This document shows positions 7,568-14,506 of a DNA stretch of 15,948 nt, in pieces. The stretch lies in contig WTJZ01000156.1 in the NCBI GenBank assembly GCA_011524615.1, forward strand, positions 1 through 15,948, given 5' to 3'. The stretch is from Akkermansiaceae bacterium (GTDB lineage: Bacteria > Verrucomicrobiota > Verrucomicrobiia > Verrucomicrobiales > Akkermansiaceae). The translations under genes were made by a program, and so were the position numbers. Under the pieces are notes generated by a model that had not been told where the DNA came from, ran no database searches, and worked only from the letters and a program-made list of their open reading frames with translations. Within the stretch, counting starts at the first letter, position 1. The number at the start of each line of letters is the position of its first letter.

Positions 7568-8170
7568 CTATTGCCCCTCTAGTTCTTCCGTGAGCGCTCG
7601 GACTTCTTGGAATAGACTTTGTTTCACTCTGCCTTGCAGGACAAAGACTGACGCCTTCGTCACCCCTACCTTCTCCGCGATCTCATCTGCACTCAGCCCA
7701 TCTAAGCCTAACTGAAAGACCTCTACCGCATTTCCTCGGAATAAACCCTCCACTCTCTTGAGCGCCTCATTGGTAATATAGGCCTTCCACTCCTGTTCTA
7801 TCCTCACGTCTAGGTCAGAACAATCCCCCTCGATGTCAATCATGACATCCTCTCCGCCCACTTGATTAGGCGTCTCCTTCAGCGTCCTCTTCTTCCGAAA
7901 GTGGGAGATGGCCACATTCTTGATTAACCGACTGAACCAGGTTCTAAACTTAGCCTTAGAGCGGTCAAAGCTCTTTAGGTCACGACTCAGGATAATCATC
8001 ACCTGTTGCACCAGATCATCAACATCATTAGGGTCCAGTTCCAGCTCCTTCAGTACATAATAGATAAATCGTCTATAATAATCAAAGAGCTCCGCCCAGG
8101 CCTGATCATCCCCCGTATCTAAGGCGCGCGCTAATAAGGTATACTTTGTCTGCTGATTACTCGTACTCAC
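7568..8170 (-). CDS. ECF-family RNA polymerase sigma factor
   Basis: A 200-residue sigma-70 family protein with regions 2 and 4 only. Region 2 spans about 20-96, with the core-binding stretch DDLVQQVM (51-58) and the DNA-contact helix around FRTWFSRLIKNVAISHFRKK (75-94). A polar linker of about 40 residues follows. Region 4 (140-190) contains the helix-turn-helix LSADEIAEKVGVTKASVFVL. The start is GTG at 8170-8168; AGGTGA lies unusually close upstream. No anti-sigma factor is encoded. Instead the next gene, with zero spacing, is a membrane Ser/Thr kinase. Sigma-kinase pairs are known from planctomycete-type ECF groups, where phosphorylation is thought to activate the sigma factor; that mechanism is inference here. 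TTG-free promoter context and its own promoter overlap the trxB terminator. Confidence 0.9.
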   Translation of the reverse strand: MSTSNQQTKYTLLARALDTGDDQAWAELFDYYRRFIYYVLKELELDPNDVDDLVQQVMIILSRDLKSFDRSKAKFRTWFSRLIKNVAISHFRKKRTLKETPNQVGGEDVMIDIEGDCSDLDVRIEQEWKAYITNEALKRVEGLFRGNAVEVFQLGLDGLSADEIAEKVGVTKASVFVLQGRVKQSLFQEVRALTEELEGQ

Positions 8171-8224
8171 TTCACCTATAAGAACGTGCCTATCTCATTG
8201 AATCTAACAAGGCATATCCTTAGA

Positions 8225-8230
8225 ATTATA
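8225..8230 (-). promoter_or_regulatory. Perfect -10 hexamer for the sigma-kinase operon
   Basis: TATAAT on the minus strand lies about 55 bp before the sigma-factor GTG. The region where a -35 box would be (GAGGGT/TGAGGG) does not match TTGACA and falls within the trxB terminator hairpin, so the promoter is either activator-dependent or weak. Confidence 0.4.
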
Positions 8231-8266
8231 CAAATAAAGAAGGCCACACCCTCAGGTATGGCCTTC
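8231..8266 (-). terminator. Intrinsic terminator of trxB
   Basis: On the minus strand a 12-bp stem, GAAGGCCATACC with GGTGTGGCCTTC, closes a 4-nt loop and is followed by TTTATTTG. One position pairs as U-G in the minus-strand RNA but would be a C-A mismatch in plus-strand RNA, which supports minus-strand function, i.e. termination of trxB transcription before the sigma-factor gene. Confidence 0.8.
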
Positions 8267-8318
8267 CTTTATACGAATCTGAGAGGCGCGAGGCACCTAA
8301 TTCTCAGAGCATATCGAT

Positions 8319-9254
8319 CTAGTCTTCTTGATCCGCGATGTATCTCTCTGCTTCGAGTGCAGCAGCACACCCCTGACCAGCAGCAGTAATCGCCTGACGA
8401 TATTGTGTATCAGCAACATCACCTGCAGCATAGATCCCCGGCGTCTTCGTAGCCGTCTGCCCTGGAAGCTGGATCGCATACCCTGACTCATCGAGCTCTA
8501 CTAATCCATTGAGGAAGCCGGTATTAGGAGTATGTCCGATCGCCATGAAGACCGCGTTTACTGGCAGTTCACTCTCAGAACCATCCACTGTATTCACGAG
8601 CTTGACTCCCTTAATCTTTCCTTCGTCATTGAGGAGGTATTCTCCGATGGTCGAGTTCCAGATCATCTCCACCTTCTCATGCTCGAGAGCACGCTTAGCC
8701 ATAACCTTTGAGGCACGGAGTTCATCACGACGGTGAATGAGATACACCTTACTTGCGAATTTAGTAAGGAACGTTGCCTCTTCACATGCAGAGTCTCCGC
8801 CACCGATCACACATACTGGCACGTCACGGTAGAAGGCTCCGTCACAGGTCGCACATGCTGTCAATCCAGCTCCACCCTTTGTAAGCTCGAGCTCACCAGG
8901 AAGACCAAGGTAACGAGCTGATGCACCTGATGCCACGATCACGGTCTTAGACTGAATCGTCTCCGCTCCACAGATGATGTCAAATGTCCCGTCTTCATTA
9001 CGATTGATCGTCTCTACGGTCTTAAAGTCAATACGAGCGCCAAACTTCATTGCTTGCTCCTGCATCTTGAACATGAGATCTGGCCCCATTACTCCCTCAG
9101 GGAAGCCTGGAAAGTTCTCCACATCTGTCGTTGTGGTAAGCTGACCTCCTGGTTGTGAACCTGTGAGGATGAGCGGCTTGAGATCCGCACGTGCTGCGTA
9201 GATTGCTGCAGTATATCCTGCAGGGCCGGTTCCGATAATGACAACATTTTCCAT
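8319..9254 (-). CDS. trxB: Thioredoxin reductase
   Basis: A 311-residue cytoplasmic flavoprotein that passes electrons from NADPH through FAD to thioredoxin. The FAD-binding GTGPAG is at residues 8-13, the redox-active CATC at 134-137, the NADPH-binding GGGDSA at 151-156 with HRR at 174-176, and the closing FAD motif GIYAAGDV at 273-280. Length and order are those of the low-molecular-weight bacterial enzyme. The ATG at 9254 is preceded by ACCAACC rather than by a Shine-Dalgarno sequence. It is a single-gene unit with its own terminator downstream. Arginine is mostly CGT, as in a well-expressed housekeeping gene. Confidence 0.97.
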   Translation of the reverse strand: MENVVIIGTGPAGYTAAIYAARADLKPLILTGSQPGGQLTTTTDVENFPGFPEGVMGPDLMFKMQEQAMKFGARIDFKTVETINRNEDGTFDIICGAETIQSKTVIVASGASARYLGLPGELELTKGGAGLTACATCDGAFYRDVPVCVIGGGDSACEEATFLTKFASKVYLIHRRDELRASKVMAKRALEHEKVEMIWNSTIGEYLLNDEGKIKGVKLVNTVDGSESELPVNAVFMAIGHTPNTGFLNGLVELDESGYAIQLPGQTATKTPGIYAAGDVADTQYRQAITAAGQGCAAALEAERYIADQED

Positions 9255-9379
9255 GGTTGGTAAACTTGCTACACCTCGTCCTCTATTGGGTCAAGGGAAT
9301 GGTGATGAATTTAATCGAGTTTTCCCCTCTGGCAAATATACGCCTCACATTTTTATCCCGATGAGAGACAGCACCTACA

Positions 9380-9419
9380 GGGTGTAATACTAGCCTAAAG
9401 TAGCCCCCTTACTACACCC
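9380..9419. repeat. 7-bp inverted repeat with 26-nt loop upstream of trxB
   Basis: GGGTGTA at 9380-9386 is repeated inverted as TACACCC at 9413-9419. It lies between the trxB start and the terminator of the FKBP gene. It may be a regulatory hairpin in a long trxB leader or a protein site; no known riboswitch is recognised. The rest of 9255-9433 shows nothing else I can name. Confidence 0.25.
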
Positions 9420-9433
9420 AGAGACTACTTGAT

Positions 9434-9462
9434 AAAAAAAGACCCTCACATGGAGGGCCTTT
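9434..9462 (-). terminator. Intrinsic terminator of the FKBP gene
   Basis: On the minus strand AAAGGCCCTC pairs with GAGGGTCTTT (one G-U) around a 5-nt loop, and the 3' arm runs into a T7 tract. It lies 25 bp beyond the FKBP stop codon. Confidence 0.85.
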
Positions 9463-9487
9463 GATCAATATGTTAGGATTGGGTCGC

Positions 9488-10660
9488 TTACTTGAAGTCT
9501 ACGAGCTCAACGTCGAAGACAAGGAGTCCACCAGGACGTCCTGAACCTTCTTGCTTAGGACCGTATGCAAGACCTTCTGGAATCCAGAAGCGGAACTTGT
9601 CGCCCTTGCTCATAAGCTGGAGACCTTCCGTCCAACCAGCGATCACGCCACCGAGAGGGAAGCTAGTCGTCTCACCACGAGTGATCGAGCTATCGAACAT
9701 TTCACCGTTCGTCTCCCAACCTGAGTAGTGTACTGTCACATTGCTCGCCGCTGTTGGCTTATCACCGCCTTCACCTTTGCTAAGCACCTTATACGCAAGA
9801 CCTGACTCGGTCTTCTCCGCATCAGCAGGAACTGCTGCTACGTCTTCTGGTACTGGAGGAGCAGGAATTGGCTCCTTCACATCGATGAGCTCTAGCTCAC
9901 AACGGACGAACTCGTCAGGAGCACCAAGCATTGCACCAGGGATGTATGCTTCTGCTTTTCCGCCTTCCTTGAGCTGTGTGAAGACCTCTGTGAAGAATGG
10001 AGGGAGCTTGTCCATAGGTGCCGTTTGTGGTCCACCCATTTGCTTAGATGACTGTACTGGCTGTCCGTTAGGAGCGAAGAATGTGAAGTGGAACTGTACG
10101 TTCTTATCAGCAGCTGCTGACTCCCCTTCACCCGCTTCTGTGATCACGTATGCGATTCCGCTCTCTGTCTTCTGAGCGTCTGCTGGTGCTTTTACTGGCT
10201 CTGGGCCTTTCTCAAAGCTAAGAAGCTCTACGTCGAAGACGAGCTGACCGCCTGGACGTGGTGATCCTGGCACCTCTGGTCCGTATGCAAGTTCTGCCGG
10301 AATCCAGAAGCGACGCTTCTCGCCTACTACCATGAGCTGGAGACCTTCTGTCCACCCCTTGATCACTTGGTTGAGAGGGAAGCTCGCTGGCTCTCCGCGC
10401 TTGACCGAGCTATCGAACATTGATCCGTCCGATGACTTCCATCCTGTGTAGTGTACTGTCACTGTATCAGTGGCGCCTGGCTTATCGGTTCCAGTACCTG
10501 CTGTGAGTACCTTAGAAGCGAGTCCACTTTCTGTTACGAGTGCGTCAGCAGGAGCTGCTGCCACATCTGCTGGTGCTTTGAGTTCGTCTTGAGCCATAAG
10601 GCCGAGAACACTGGCAGTATACGCTGTGACTACCAAGAACAATTTTGAGTAATGTTTCAT
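9488..10660 (-). CDS. Exported triple-domain FKBP-type peptidyl-prolyl isomerase
   Basis: A 390-residue protein with a signal peptide (cleavage likely after LMA at 21-23) and three tandem FKBP-like domains, so a proline isomerase or chaperone outside the cytoplasm. Domain 1 (about 41-150) and domain 3 (about 282-390) keep the catalytic-pocket residues of FKBP12: Tyr71/312, Phe-Asp 82-83/322-323, Phe94/334, Val-Ile 99-100/339-340, Trp103/343, Tyr126/366 and Phe142/382. Domain 2 (about 162-262) keeps only the fold pattern; the FD pair, the tryptophan and the AYGP turn are gone. Each domain is preceded by an Ala-Pro-rich PADA/TESG linker, so the repeats arose by duplication. Domains 1 and 3 still share DNA identity, e.g. 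CGAGCTATCGAACATT 720 bp apart. AAGGA lies close before the ATG. It has its own promoter and terminator. Confidence 0.93.
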   Translation of the reverse strand: MKHYSKLFLVVTAYTASVLGLMAQDELKAPADVAAAPADALVTESGLASKVLTAGTGTDKPGATDTVTVHYTGWKSSDGSMFDSSVKRGEPASFPLNQVIKGWTEGLQLMVVGEKRRFWIPAELAYGPEVPGSPRPGGQLVFDVELLSFEKGPEPVKAPADAQKTESGIAYVITEAGEGESAAADKNVQFHFTFFAPNGQPVQSSKQMGGPQTAPMDKLPPFFTEVFTQLKEGGKAEAYIPGAMLGAPDEFVRCELELIDVKEPIPAPPVPEDVAAVPADAEKTESGLAYKVLSKGEGGDKPTAASNVTVHYSGWETNGEMFDSSITRGETTSFPLGGVIAGWTEGLQLMSKGDKFRFWIPEGLAYGPKQEGSGRPGGLLVFDVELVDFK

Positions 10661-10758
10661 ATTCCTTGTGTTGATTCGGAGCTAACGCTGTCGCTTCCCC
10701 TCCTCTGAATCACTTCAGCGTCACGAAACCGTCAGATTGTTGCGTCTTTCTACGCCTG

Positions 10759-10787
10759 AGCATTCGCGGTTGTTTCATCAATGTCAA
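10759..10787 (-). promoter_or_regulatory. Putative sigma-70 promoter of the FKBP gene
   Basis: A perfect -35 box TTGACA (minus strand, 10787-10782) is followed after 17 nt by AATGCT, a weak -10. It predicts a leader of about 90 nt. It lies in the 243-bp divergent region between the FKBP gene and the ptsN-like gene; no convincing promoter for the latter was found there. Confidence 0.4.
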
Positions 10788-10903
10788 CAGAGGTCTTCAA
10801 ATTCTCCAAACTTTTCTTGCAGTATCGCCTGCTTGCTGGTTAGTTATCGCGCAATATTCATGCAGAATCTTTGGACGATTCATCGCTCCAGCCTGCCTAT
10901 GTT

Positions 10904-11374
10904 ATGACCACTGCTTCTAAGCTCAAAAAAGAACACCTCATCCTGGAACTCTCCGCCGATGATCGGTTCTCCGCGTTTACTGAGATCATTCAGCACCTCG
11001 TCAATGCTAAGGCTATCCCCATCGATAAGCACCAAGACATTCTGACCCAACTCACGAGTAGAGAAGAACAAACCACCTTTGCTGTAGGCAAGACCATCGC
11101 CATCCCACATATCAATGGGACCGACCTGAGGCAACACGTGTTCGCCTATGCCCGTTCCTCTGAGGGTATCGAATTTGGTTCCTGCGACGGCAGCCTCGTC
11201 CACCACATCTTCCTCGCTCTCATCCCAGAGGACAAGAAATCCGGCTGGCTCAAGACCCTCTCAGGCACGGCTAAGGTCCTCAGCGATCTAGAACTCCGCC
11301 ACGCACTCAGCGACTGCGACAGCGAGGACGACCTCTTCTCGACTCTCTTATCTAGCCTGCATGAGATACTGTAG
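10904..11374 (+). CDS. ptsN: PTS EIIA type-2 / PtsN-like protein
   Basis: A 156-residue EIIA domain of the fructose/mannitol/nitrogen class. The phosphorylation site is the histidine of TIAIPH (residue 69), in a block equivalent to GIAIPHG of PtsN. Two preceding features, TSREEQTTF and the N-terminal DDRFSAFTEIIQHL helix, also fit the family. No EIIB, EIIC, HPr or enzyme I is encoded nearby, so a regulatory, PtsN-like role is more likely than sugar import. I chose ATG 10904 over a TTG 33 bp upstream because family similarity begins with the LKKEHLILEL segment. There is no Shine-Dalgarno sequence. The next gene overlaps its end by 14 bp, which implies an operon. Confidence 0.85.
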   Translation: MTTASKLKKEHLILELSADDRFSAFTEIIQHLVNAKAIPIDKHQDILTQLTSREEQTTFAVGKTIAIPHINGTDLRQHVFAYARSSEGIEFGSCDGSLVHHIFLALIPEDKKSGWLKTLSGTAKVLSDLELRHALSDCDSEDDLFSTLLSSLHEIL

Positions 11375-11882
11375 CCTCCTTCTCACTCTCCTACTCGTCG
11401 CCTGCCGAGAGGCGCCCCCGACGCAACTCTTCCATCAATTCATCACTGAAGATCTTATCGGGTACACCTACGGTGAGGCGGAGTTACTCGTCTCAGACCA
11501 ATGCTCACTCTCTGGACTCTCCCTCTACGAGACGCCCCTCTCTCCAGCACACTGCCCTCCAGACCTCGTCAACCAACTCACACAGAGCCCCTCTCACCCT
11601 CTCCCAGAGATCGAGAACACCCTTTCCATCCCGGCAGAGCAAGCGGATCAAATCATCCATAGCCCTAATGATTGGGACCACCTCTACACTCGCTACACTA
11701 ATGCTTCAGGGCTCTTACTCCTCTCCCCTATTGTAACAGAGCGAGACCAAGCCCTCTTCCATTACCTCATCATCGATCACGGTGGCTCCACCGCCCAACT
11801 CGGACTCAGATACTACACCAGAGACCACCACGGAACATGGATTAACCAAAGCCCTGCCCCCACTCACCTCCATTGGGATTAG
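11361..11882 (+). CDS. Small putative lipoprotein, unknown function
   Basis: A 173-residue protein beginning with a type II signal peptide: leucine-rich core and lipobox LVAC, with Cys15 the predicted lipidated residue. The mature part contains two more cysteines (near 48 and 64) that might form a disulfide, and is rich in Leu, Pro, Ser and His. I recognise no family. The ATG lies within the last codons of the ptsN-like gene, in another frame, so it is probably translated by coupling. Base composition resembles the upstream gene (C-rich codons) rather than the A/T-richer genes that follow. Confidence 0.75.
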   Translation: MRYCSLLLTLLLVACREAPPTQLFHQFITEDLIGYTYGEAELLVSDQCSLSGLSLYETPLSPAHCPPDLVNQLTQSPSHPLPEIENTLSIPAEQADQIIHSPNDWDHLYTRYTNASGLLLLSPIVTERDQALFHYLIIDHGGSTAQLGLRYYTRDHHGTWINQSPAPTHLHWD

Positions 11883-11914
11883 GCTCGTAAAAAGACGCCC
11901 TCTCATTACCACCT

Positions 11915-12418
11915 ATGAAGACTATCTCTGACAAAATTACCGAACTAGGTGGTCAACTTGCTCCCCCTGCCTGCGCGAGTGAAATTGCGCAACTGGAAGT
12001 AAAACTAGGATATTCTCTCCCAGAAGGCCTTCACCAATTTCTCAAACTGCATAACGGCAGCGTAAAAGAAACTGATCTAGGAATTTGGAAGTTTTGGCCA
12101 TGTTCAGAGATCACCACCTATTCAGAATATAGAGGGAGTCATGAGTTGCCCCTTGATCACAATGACCTTCGTTCCATTGCTCCCCATTTAAGTGACATAC
12201 ACCTTTCGGGCTCAAGAATCATTCTTTTTGCTGACGCAATGATCGATGCGCCCACCTATGGACTCTTCCATTCCCCCGGGCACATCTGTGATGGAATGGT
12301 CTTTGATTGTTCGATTGGGTACCTATCGGCCAAGAGTTTTGCTGACTGGATAGCCGCTTTTATTGAACATGGTAAGGATGGCCTGCTATTGCCTCCTGAT
12401 AACTCTACTCTGTGCTAG
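11915..12418 (+). CDS. SMI1/KNR4 (SUKH) family protein
   Basis: A 167-residue cytoplasmic protein. The opening CASEIAQLEVKLGYSLPEGL with HQFLKLHNGS (residues about 20-50) is the SMI1/KNR4 signature, an E-x-x-L-G-x-x-LP core followed by the F-L-x-x-x-NG turn; later come GIWKFWP and the IILFADAM strand. SUKH proteins often serve as immunity proteins against contact-dependent or polymorphic toxins, but no toxin with an RHS, CdiA or nuclease tip is encoded here, so it may be an orphan immunity or a housekeeping scaffold protein. It starts 32 bp after the lipoprotein gene, without a ribosome-binding site (ACCACCT before the ATG). It is A/T-richer than the genes to its left. Confidence 0.75.
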   Translation: MKTISDKITELGGQLAPPACASEIAQLEVKLGYSLPEGLHQFLKLHNGSVKETDLGIWKFWPCSEITTYSEYRGSHELPLDHNDLRSIAPHLSDIHLSGSRIILFADAMIDAPTYGLFHSPGHICDGMVFDCSIGYLSAKSFADWIAAFIEHGKDGLLLPPDNSTLC

Positions 12419-12421
12419 ATA

Positions 12422-12449
12422 TTGACGTTTGCTCAAAATTCGGTAAAAT
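12422..12449 (+). promoter_or_regulatory. Sigma-70 promoter of the toxin-antitoxin pair
   Basis: TTGACG (12422-12427), a 16-nt spacer and TAAAAT (12444-12449) each match consensus at five of six positions. The -10 box ends six bases before the ATG at 12456, so transcription should start at or next to the start codon, predicting a leaderless mRNA. Confidence 0.6.
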
Positions 12450-12455
12450 TCCAAC

Positions 12456-12656
12456 ATGAGTACAGTAGAAGCGATAGAACAAGCCGTTGAACGACTAGAT
12501 AAAAACGATTTAGCTTCATTTCGCGAGTGGTTCCATGCCTTTGAGTCTAGTGAATGGGATTCCCAGATAGAACGAGACATTACAGCTGGTAAGCTTGACG
12601 CTTTAGCTGACGAGGCCATTGCAGAGTTTAGATCAGCCAAAACACGACAGCTCTAG
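12456..12656 (+). CDS. Antitoxin of a type II toxin-antitoxin pair
   Basis: A 66-residue acidic, helical protein. The pattern VEAIEQAVERL, then FREWFHAFESSEWDSQIERD and TAGKLDALADEAIAEFR, is that of the small antitoxin that precedes RelE/ParE-fold toxins in many bacteria. It would bind and neutralise the product of the next gene, which starts 5 bp after its stop codon. It carries no obvious ribbon-helix-helix DNA-binding start, so autoregulation is uncertain. The start sits six bases after a -10 box. Confidence 0.8.
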   Translation: MSTVEAIEQAVERLDKNDLASFREWFHAFESSEWDSQIERDITAGKLDALADEAIAEFRSAKTRQL

Positions 12657-12661
12657 TAGCA

Positions 12662-12916
12662 ATGGAGCACCATGCGACAACCCGTTTTTGGGAGGCCTAT
12701 GAAAAGCTCCCTTATAAAGTGAGATGTGTCGCAGACCAAAACTTTGACCTACTAAAGAAGGATCCATTTCATCCATCTTTACACTTTAAGAAAGTTGGAC
12801 GCTTTTGGTCTGTTCGAGCAGGATTAAAATATCGAGCGCTAGGAATAAGGGTTGATGGTGCTATGACATGGTTCTGGATCGGTAGCCATGATGAATACGA
12901 TCGCCTGATCTCTTAG
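12662..12916 (+). CDS. RelE/ParE-family toxin
   Basis: An 84-residue basic protein with the RelE/ParE fold pattern: an N-terminal helix pair (FWEAYEKLPYKVRCVADQNF), then LHFKKVGRFWSVRAGLKYRAL, where the Arg-rich strands form the core, and the C-terminal TWFWIGSHDEYDRLI strand. Members of this group act either as ribosome-dependent mRNA nucleases or as gyrase poisons; which one cannot be told from sequence. It is preceded by its antitoxin in the usual order. After it, 12917-12988 contains a short G/C hairpin (GGGGGCTCCCC) without a T tract and no gene. Confidence 0.82.
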   Translation: MEHHATTRFWEAYEKLPYKVRCVADQNFDLLKKDPFHPSLHFKKVGRFWSVRAGLKYRALGIRVDGAMTWFWIGSHDEYDRLIS

Positions 12917-12988
12917 CCTATCATAGATAACGATCTTATCGGACTGTGACACTCTTAGAAGGGGGCTCCCCAGAGTAAAATGCCCACC

Positions 12989-13666
12989 CTAGAACTCCGC
13001 TTCCTTCACGATCTCCATCACATCTCCTGAGATGGGGTGCTTAAACTTAAGGTAACGCGCATGGAGGAGGAGGCGTGGCGACATCGCTAGGGCTTCCTCA
13101 TGAGCGTAAAGGTCACAGCCTAGAATAGGGTGTTGCATCTCCTTAGTATGCACTCTGAGCTGATGCGATCGACCGGTAATCGGGATTAATCTCAGCCTCG
13201 TGGTCTGAGCCTGCTTATCTCTGCTGATTACCTCGAACTTCGTATGCGCATTCTTCCCATGTTCATAACAGACCATCTGCCGAGGGCGGTTCGGCCAATC
13301 ACATCGTAGAGGGAGAGTCACCTCCCCTTGATCCTCTTCTACGAGCCCATAGACTACCGCGACATACTCCTTCTCGACCTCTCGGTCTTGGAACTGACGT
13401 TGAACGAGTTTAAGAGCCTCCTTATGGAGAGCGACGATCATGATACCCGAGGTATCGAGATCGAGACGGTGAGCCGCCATCGCCTCGGGGTACCCCTGTT
13501 GCATACGGCTCTGCACACTATCAAAGTTATCTGGGTGTCGTCCAGGCACACTGAGAAAGAATGGAGGCTTATTAACCACCACGATGTGTTCATCTCGATA
13601 GAGTTCCTCTACCTCTCCCTCATACTTTGGCAATGCTTCGTTCGACGGCATAATGCGCAAGACCAT
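12989..13666 (-). CDS. rluA: RluA-family pseudouridine synthase
   Basis: A 225-residue enzyme converting uridine to pseudouridine in RNA. The catalytic aspartate is Asp69 in HRLDLDTSG (66-74). The blocks DWPNRPRQMVCYEHGK (about 124-139) and ITGRSHQLRVHTKEMQHPILGCDLYA are close to E. coli RluA, whose targets are 23S rRNA U746 and tRNA U32, rather than to RluC or RluD; there is no S4 domain. The ATG at 13666 is favoured over an internal ATG at 13651 because GAGGAG (13681-13676) lies nine bases upstream, one of the few clear ribosome-binding sites in this window. It is transcribed divergently from the CoA-binding gene. Confidence 0.9.
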   Translation of the reverse strand: MVLRIMPSNEALPKYEGEVEELYRDEHIVVVNKPPFFLSVPGRHPDNFDSVQSRMQQGYPEAMAAHRLDLDTSGIMIVALHKEALKLVQRQFQDREVEKEYVAVVYGLVEEDQGEVTLPLRCDWPNRPRQMVCYEHGKNAHTKFEVISRDKQAQTTRLRLIPITGRSHQLRVHTKEMQHPILGCDLYAHEEALAMSPRLLLHARYLKFKHPISGDVMEIVKEAEF

Positions 13667-13818
13667 AGAAGTGAACTCCTCAGACTCAAGCGGAATCTAC
13701 TTCCGCCCTCGCACTATCAGCACTTGGAGCGGTCTATTCAGCCACAAAGAATACTCGATCGACAAAATCGCCCCAAACTATCACTAGACCTTTTGCATGC
13801 TACCACTATCTTAACAAC

Positions 13819-14178
13819 ATGAAGACTACCGTGATCCTAGGAGCGTCGCCAAAAGCCGATCGCTACTCTCATCTCGCCCATCTCCGCTTAAAAGAAGCAG
13901 GACACGAGACCATCCCCGTGCACCCTACTGAATCTCATATCCTAGATGATGAGGTCTTCAGCGAGGTCAAAGACGTTTGGCAATCTGTAGACACCCTTAC
14001 GGTCTATGTCGCCCCACATCGGTTTGCCCCCCTCGTTGACGATGTGATCAGAATGGGACCCAGACGGATCATTTTCAATCCCGGAACCGAGTGTCCCGAA
14101 GTCTACCATGAGTTCCCTGAACACATCAAGATCCTCGATGCCTGCACCCTAGTCATGCTCAATACAGGGCAATACTAG
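13819..14178 (+). CDS. CoA-binding domain protein
   Basis: A 119-residue single-domain Rossmann-fold protein. The N-terminal TTVILGASPKADRYSHLA loop with a downstream HETIPVHP strand and SVDTLTVYVAPH is the pattern of the CoA-binding family (related to the N-terminal domain of succinyl-CoA ligase alpha and YccU). GTECPEVYHEFP near 90-101 fits the C-terminal strands. The cellular role of the family is poorly known. No ribosome-binding site precedes the ATG (TTAACAAC). It converges on the next gene with only 7 bp between the stop codons. Confidence 0.83.
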   Translation: MKTTVILGASPKADRYSHLAHLRLKEAGHETIPVHPTESHILDDEVFSEVKDVWQSVDTLTVYVAPHRFAPLVDDVIRMGPRRIIFNPGTECPEVYHEFPEHIKILDACTLVMLNTGQY

Positions 14179-14189
14179 AGTAGCTCTAG
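14175..14189. repeat. Inverted repeat spanning two convergent stop codons
   Basis: CTAGAG-TAG-CTCTAG is a 6-bp stem with a 3-nt loop that includes the TAG stop codons of both flanking genes. With no T tract it is at best a weak bidirectional terminator, and the match may be incidental to two facing TAG codons. Confidence 0.3.
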
Positions 14190-14506
14190 AGATAAGGGGC
14201 ACATTTTCTCTCCAATAGAGATACCAGTTCCTCATCCATATACTCATAGTTGTCAGGGATATTCAGTACAACGACCTTTTTCCCACCCAGGCAGTGACCA
14301 AACTTCTGATTCAACTTACTCCGATGTACCTTTTCCATCACTAGGATCAAATCCGCCCACTCGATCTGCTCCTCAGAGAGGAACACCTCAGCATCTCGAC
14401 TCACTCCCGCAGAATCAGTCTCTATGCCCTCTAACTCAGAGAACAGATCCTGAGCTGTAGGGCTCCGCAATTTATTTCTCGAGCATAGGAAGAGAAGCTT
14501 TTTCAT
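14186..14506 (-). CDS. Short low-molecular-weight phosphatase-like protein
   Basis: A 106-residue cytoplasmic protein of the short low-molecular-weight protein tyrosine phosphatase family. The P-loop is CSRNKLRS (Cys8 to Ser15), satisfying C-x5-R-S, and IPD at 83-85 supplies a candidate general-acid Asp85. DSAGV at 31-35 and EWADLILVMEKVHR at 49-62 are family blocks. Classical members are about 150 residues; this one belongs to a compact subgroup that lacks the C-terminal third. Its substrate is unknown, and phosphatase activity is predicted only from the intact P-loop. GAGGGG lies immediately before the ATG. Confidence 0.82.
   Translation of the reverse strand: MKKLLFLCSRNKLRSPTAQDLFSELEGIETDSAGVSRDAEVFLSEEQIEWADLILVMEKVHRSKLNQKFGHCLGGKKVVVLNIPDNYEYMDEELVSLLERKCAPYL

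Noticed and set aside
9741..10175. A 144-codon plus-strand frame within the FKBP gene
   Set aside because: It mirrors the Ala/Pro/Gly-rich linker and domain coding of the FKBP protein on the other strand; its Ser/Pro-rich product has no start signal or motif.
10871..10903. TTG start extending the PtsN-like protein by 11 codons
   Set aside because: The extra residues do not resemble the family, and an ATG is available at the point where similarity begins.
13328..13822. A 164-codon open frame on the plus strand overlapping rluA and its upstream region
   Set aside because: Most of it is antisense to rluA, which has clear family motifs; the predicted protein shows no recognisable pattern and the frame ends over the start of the CoA-binding gene.
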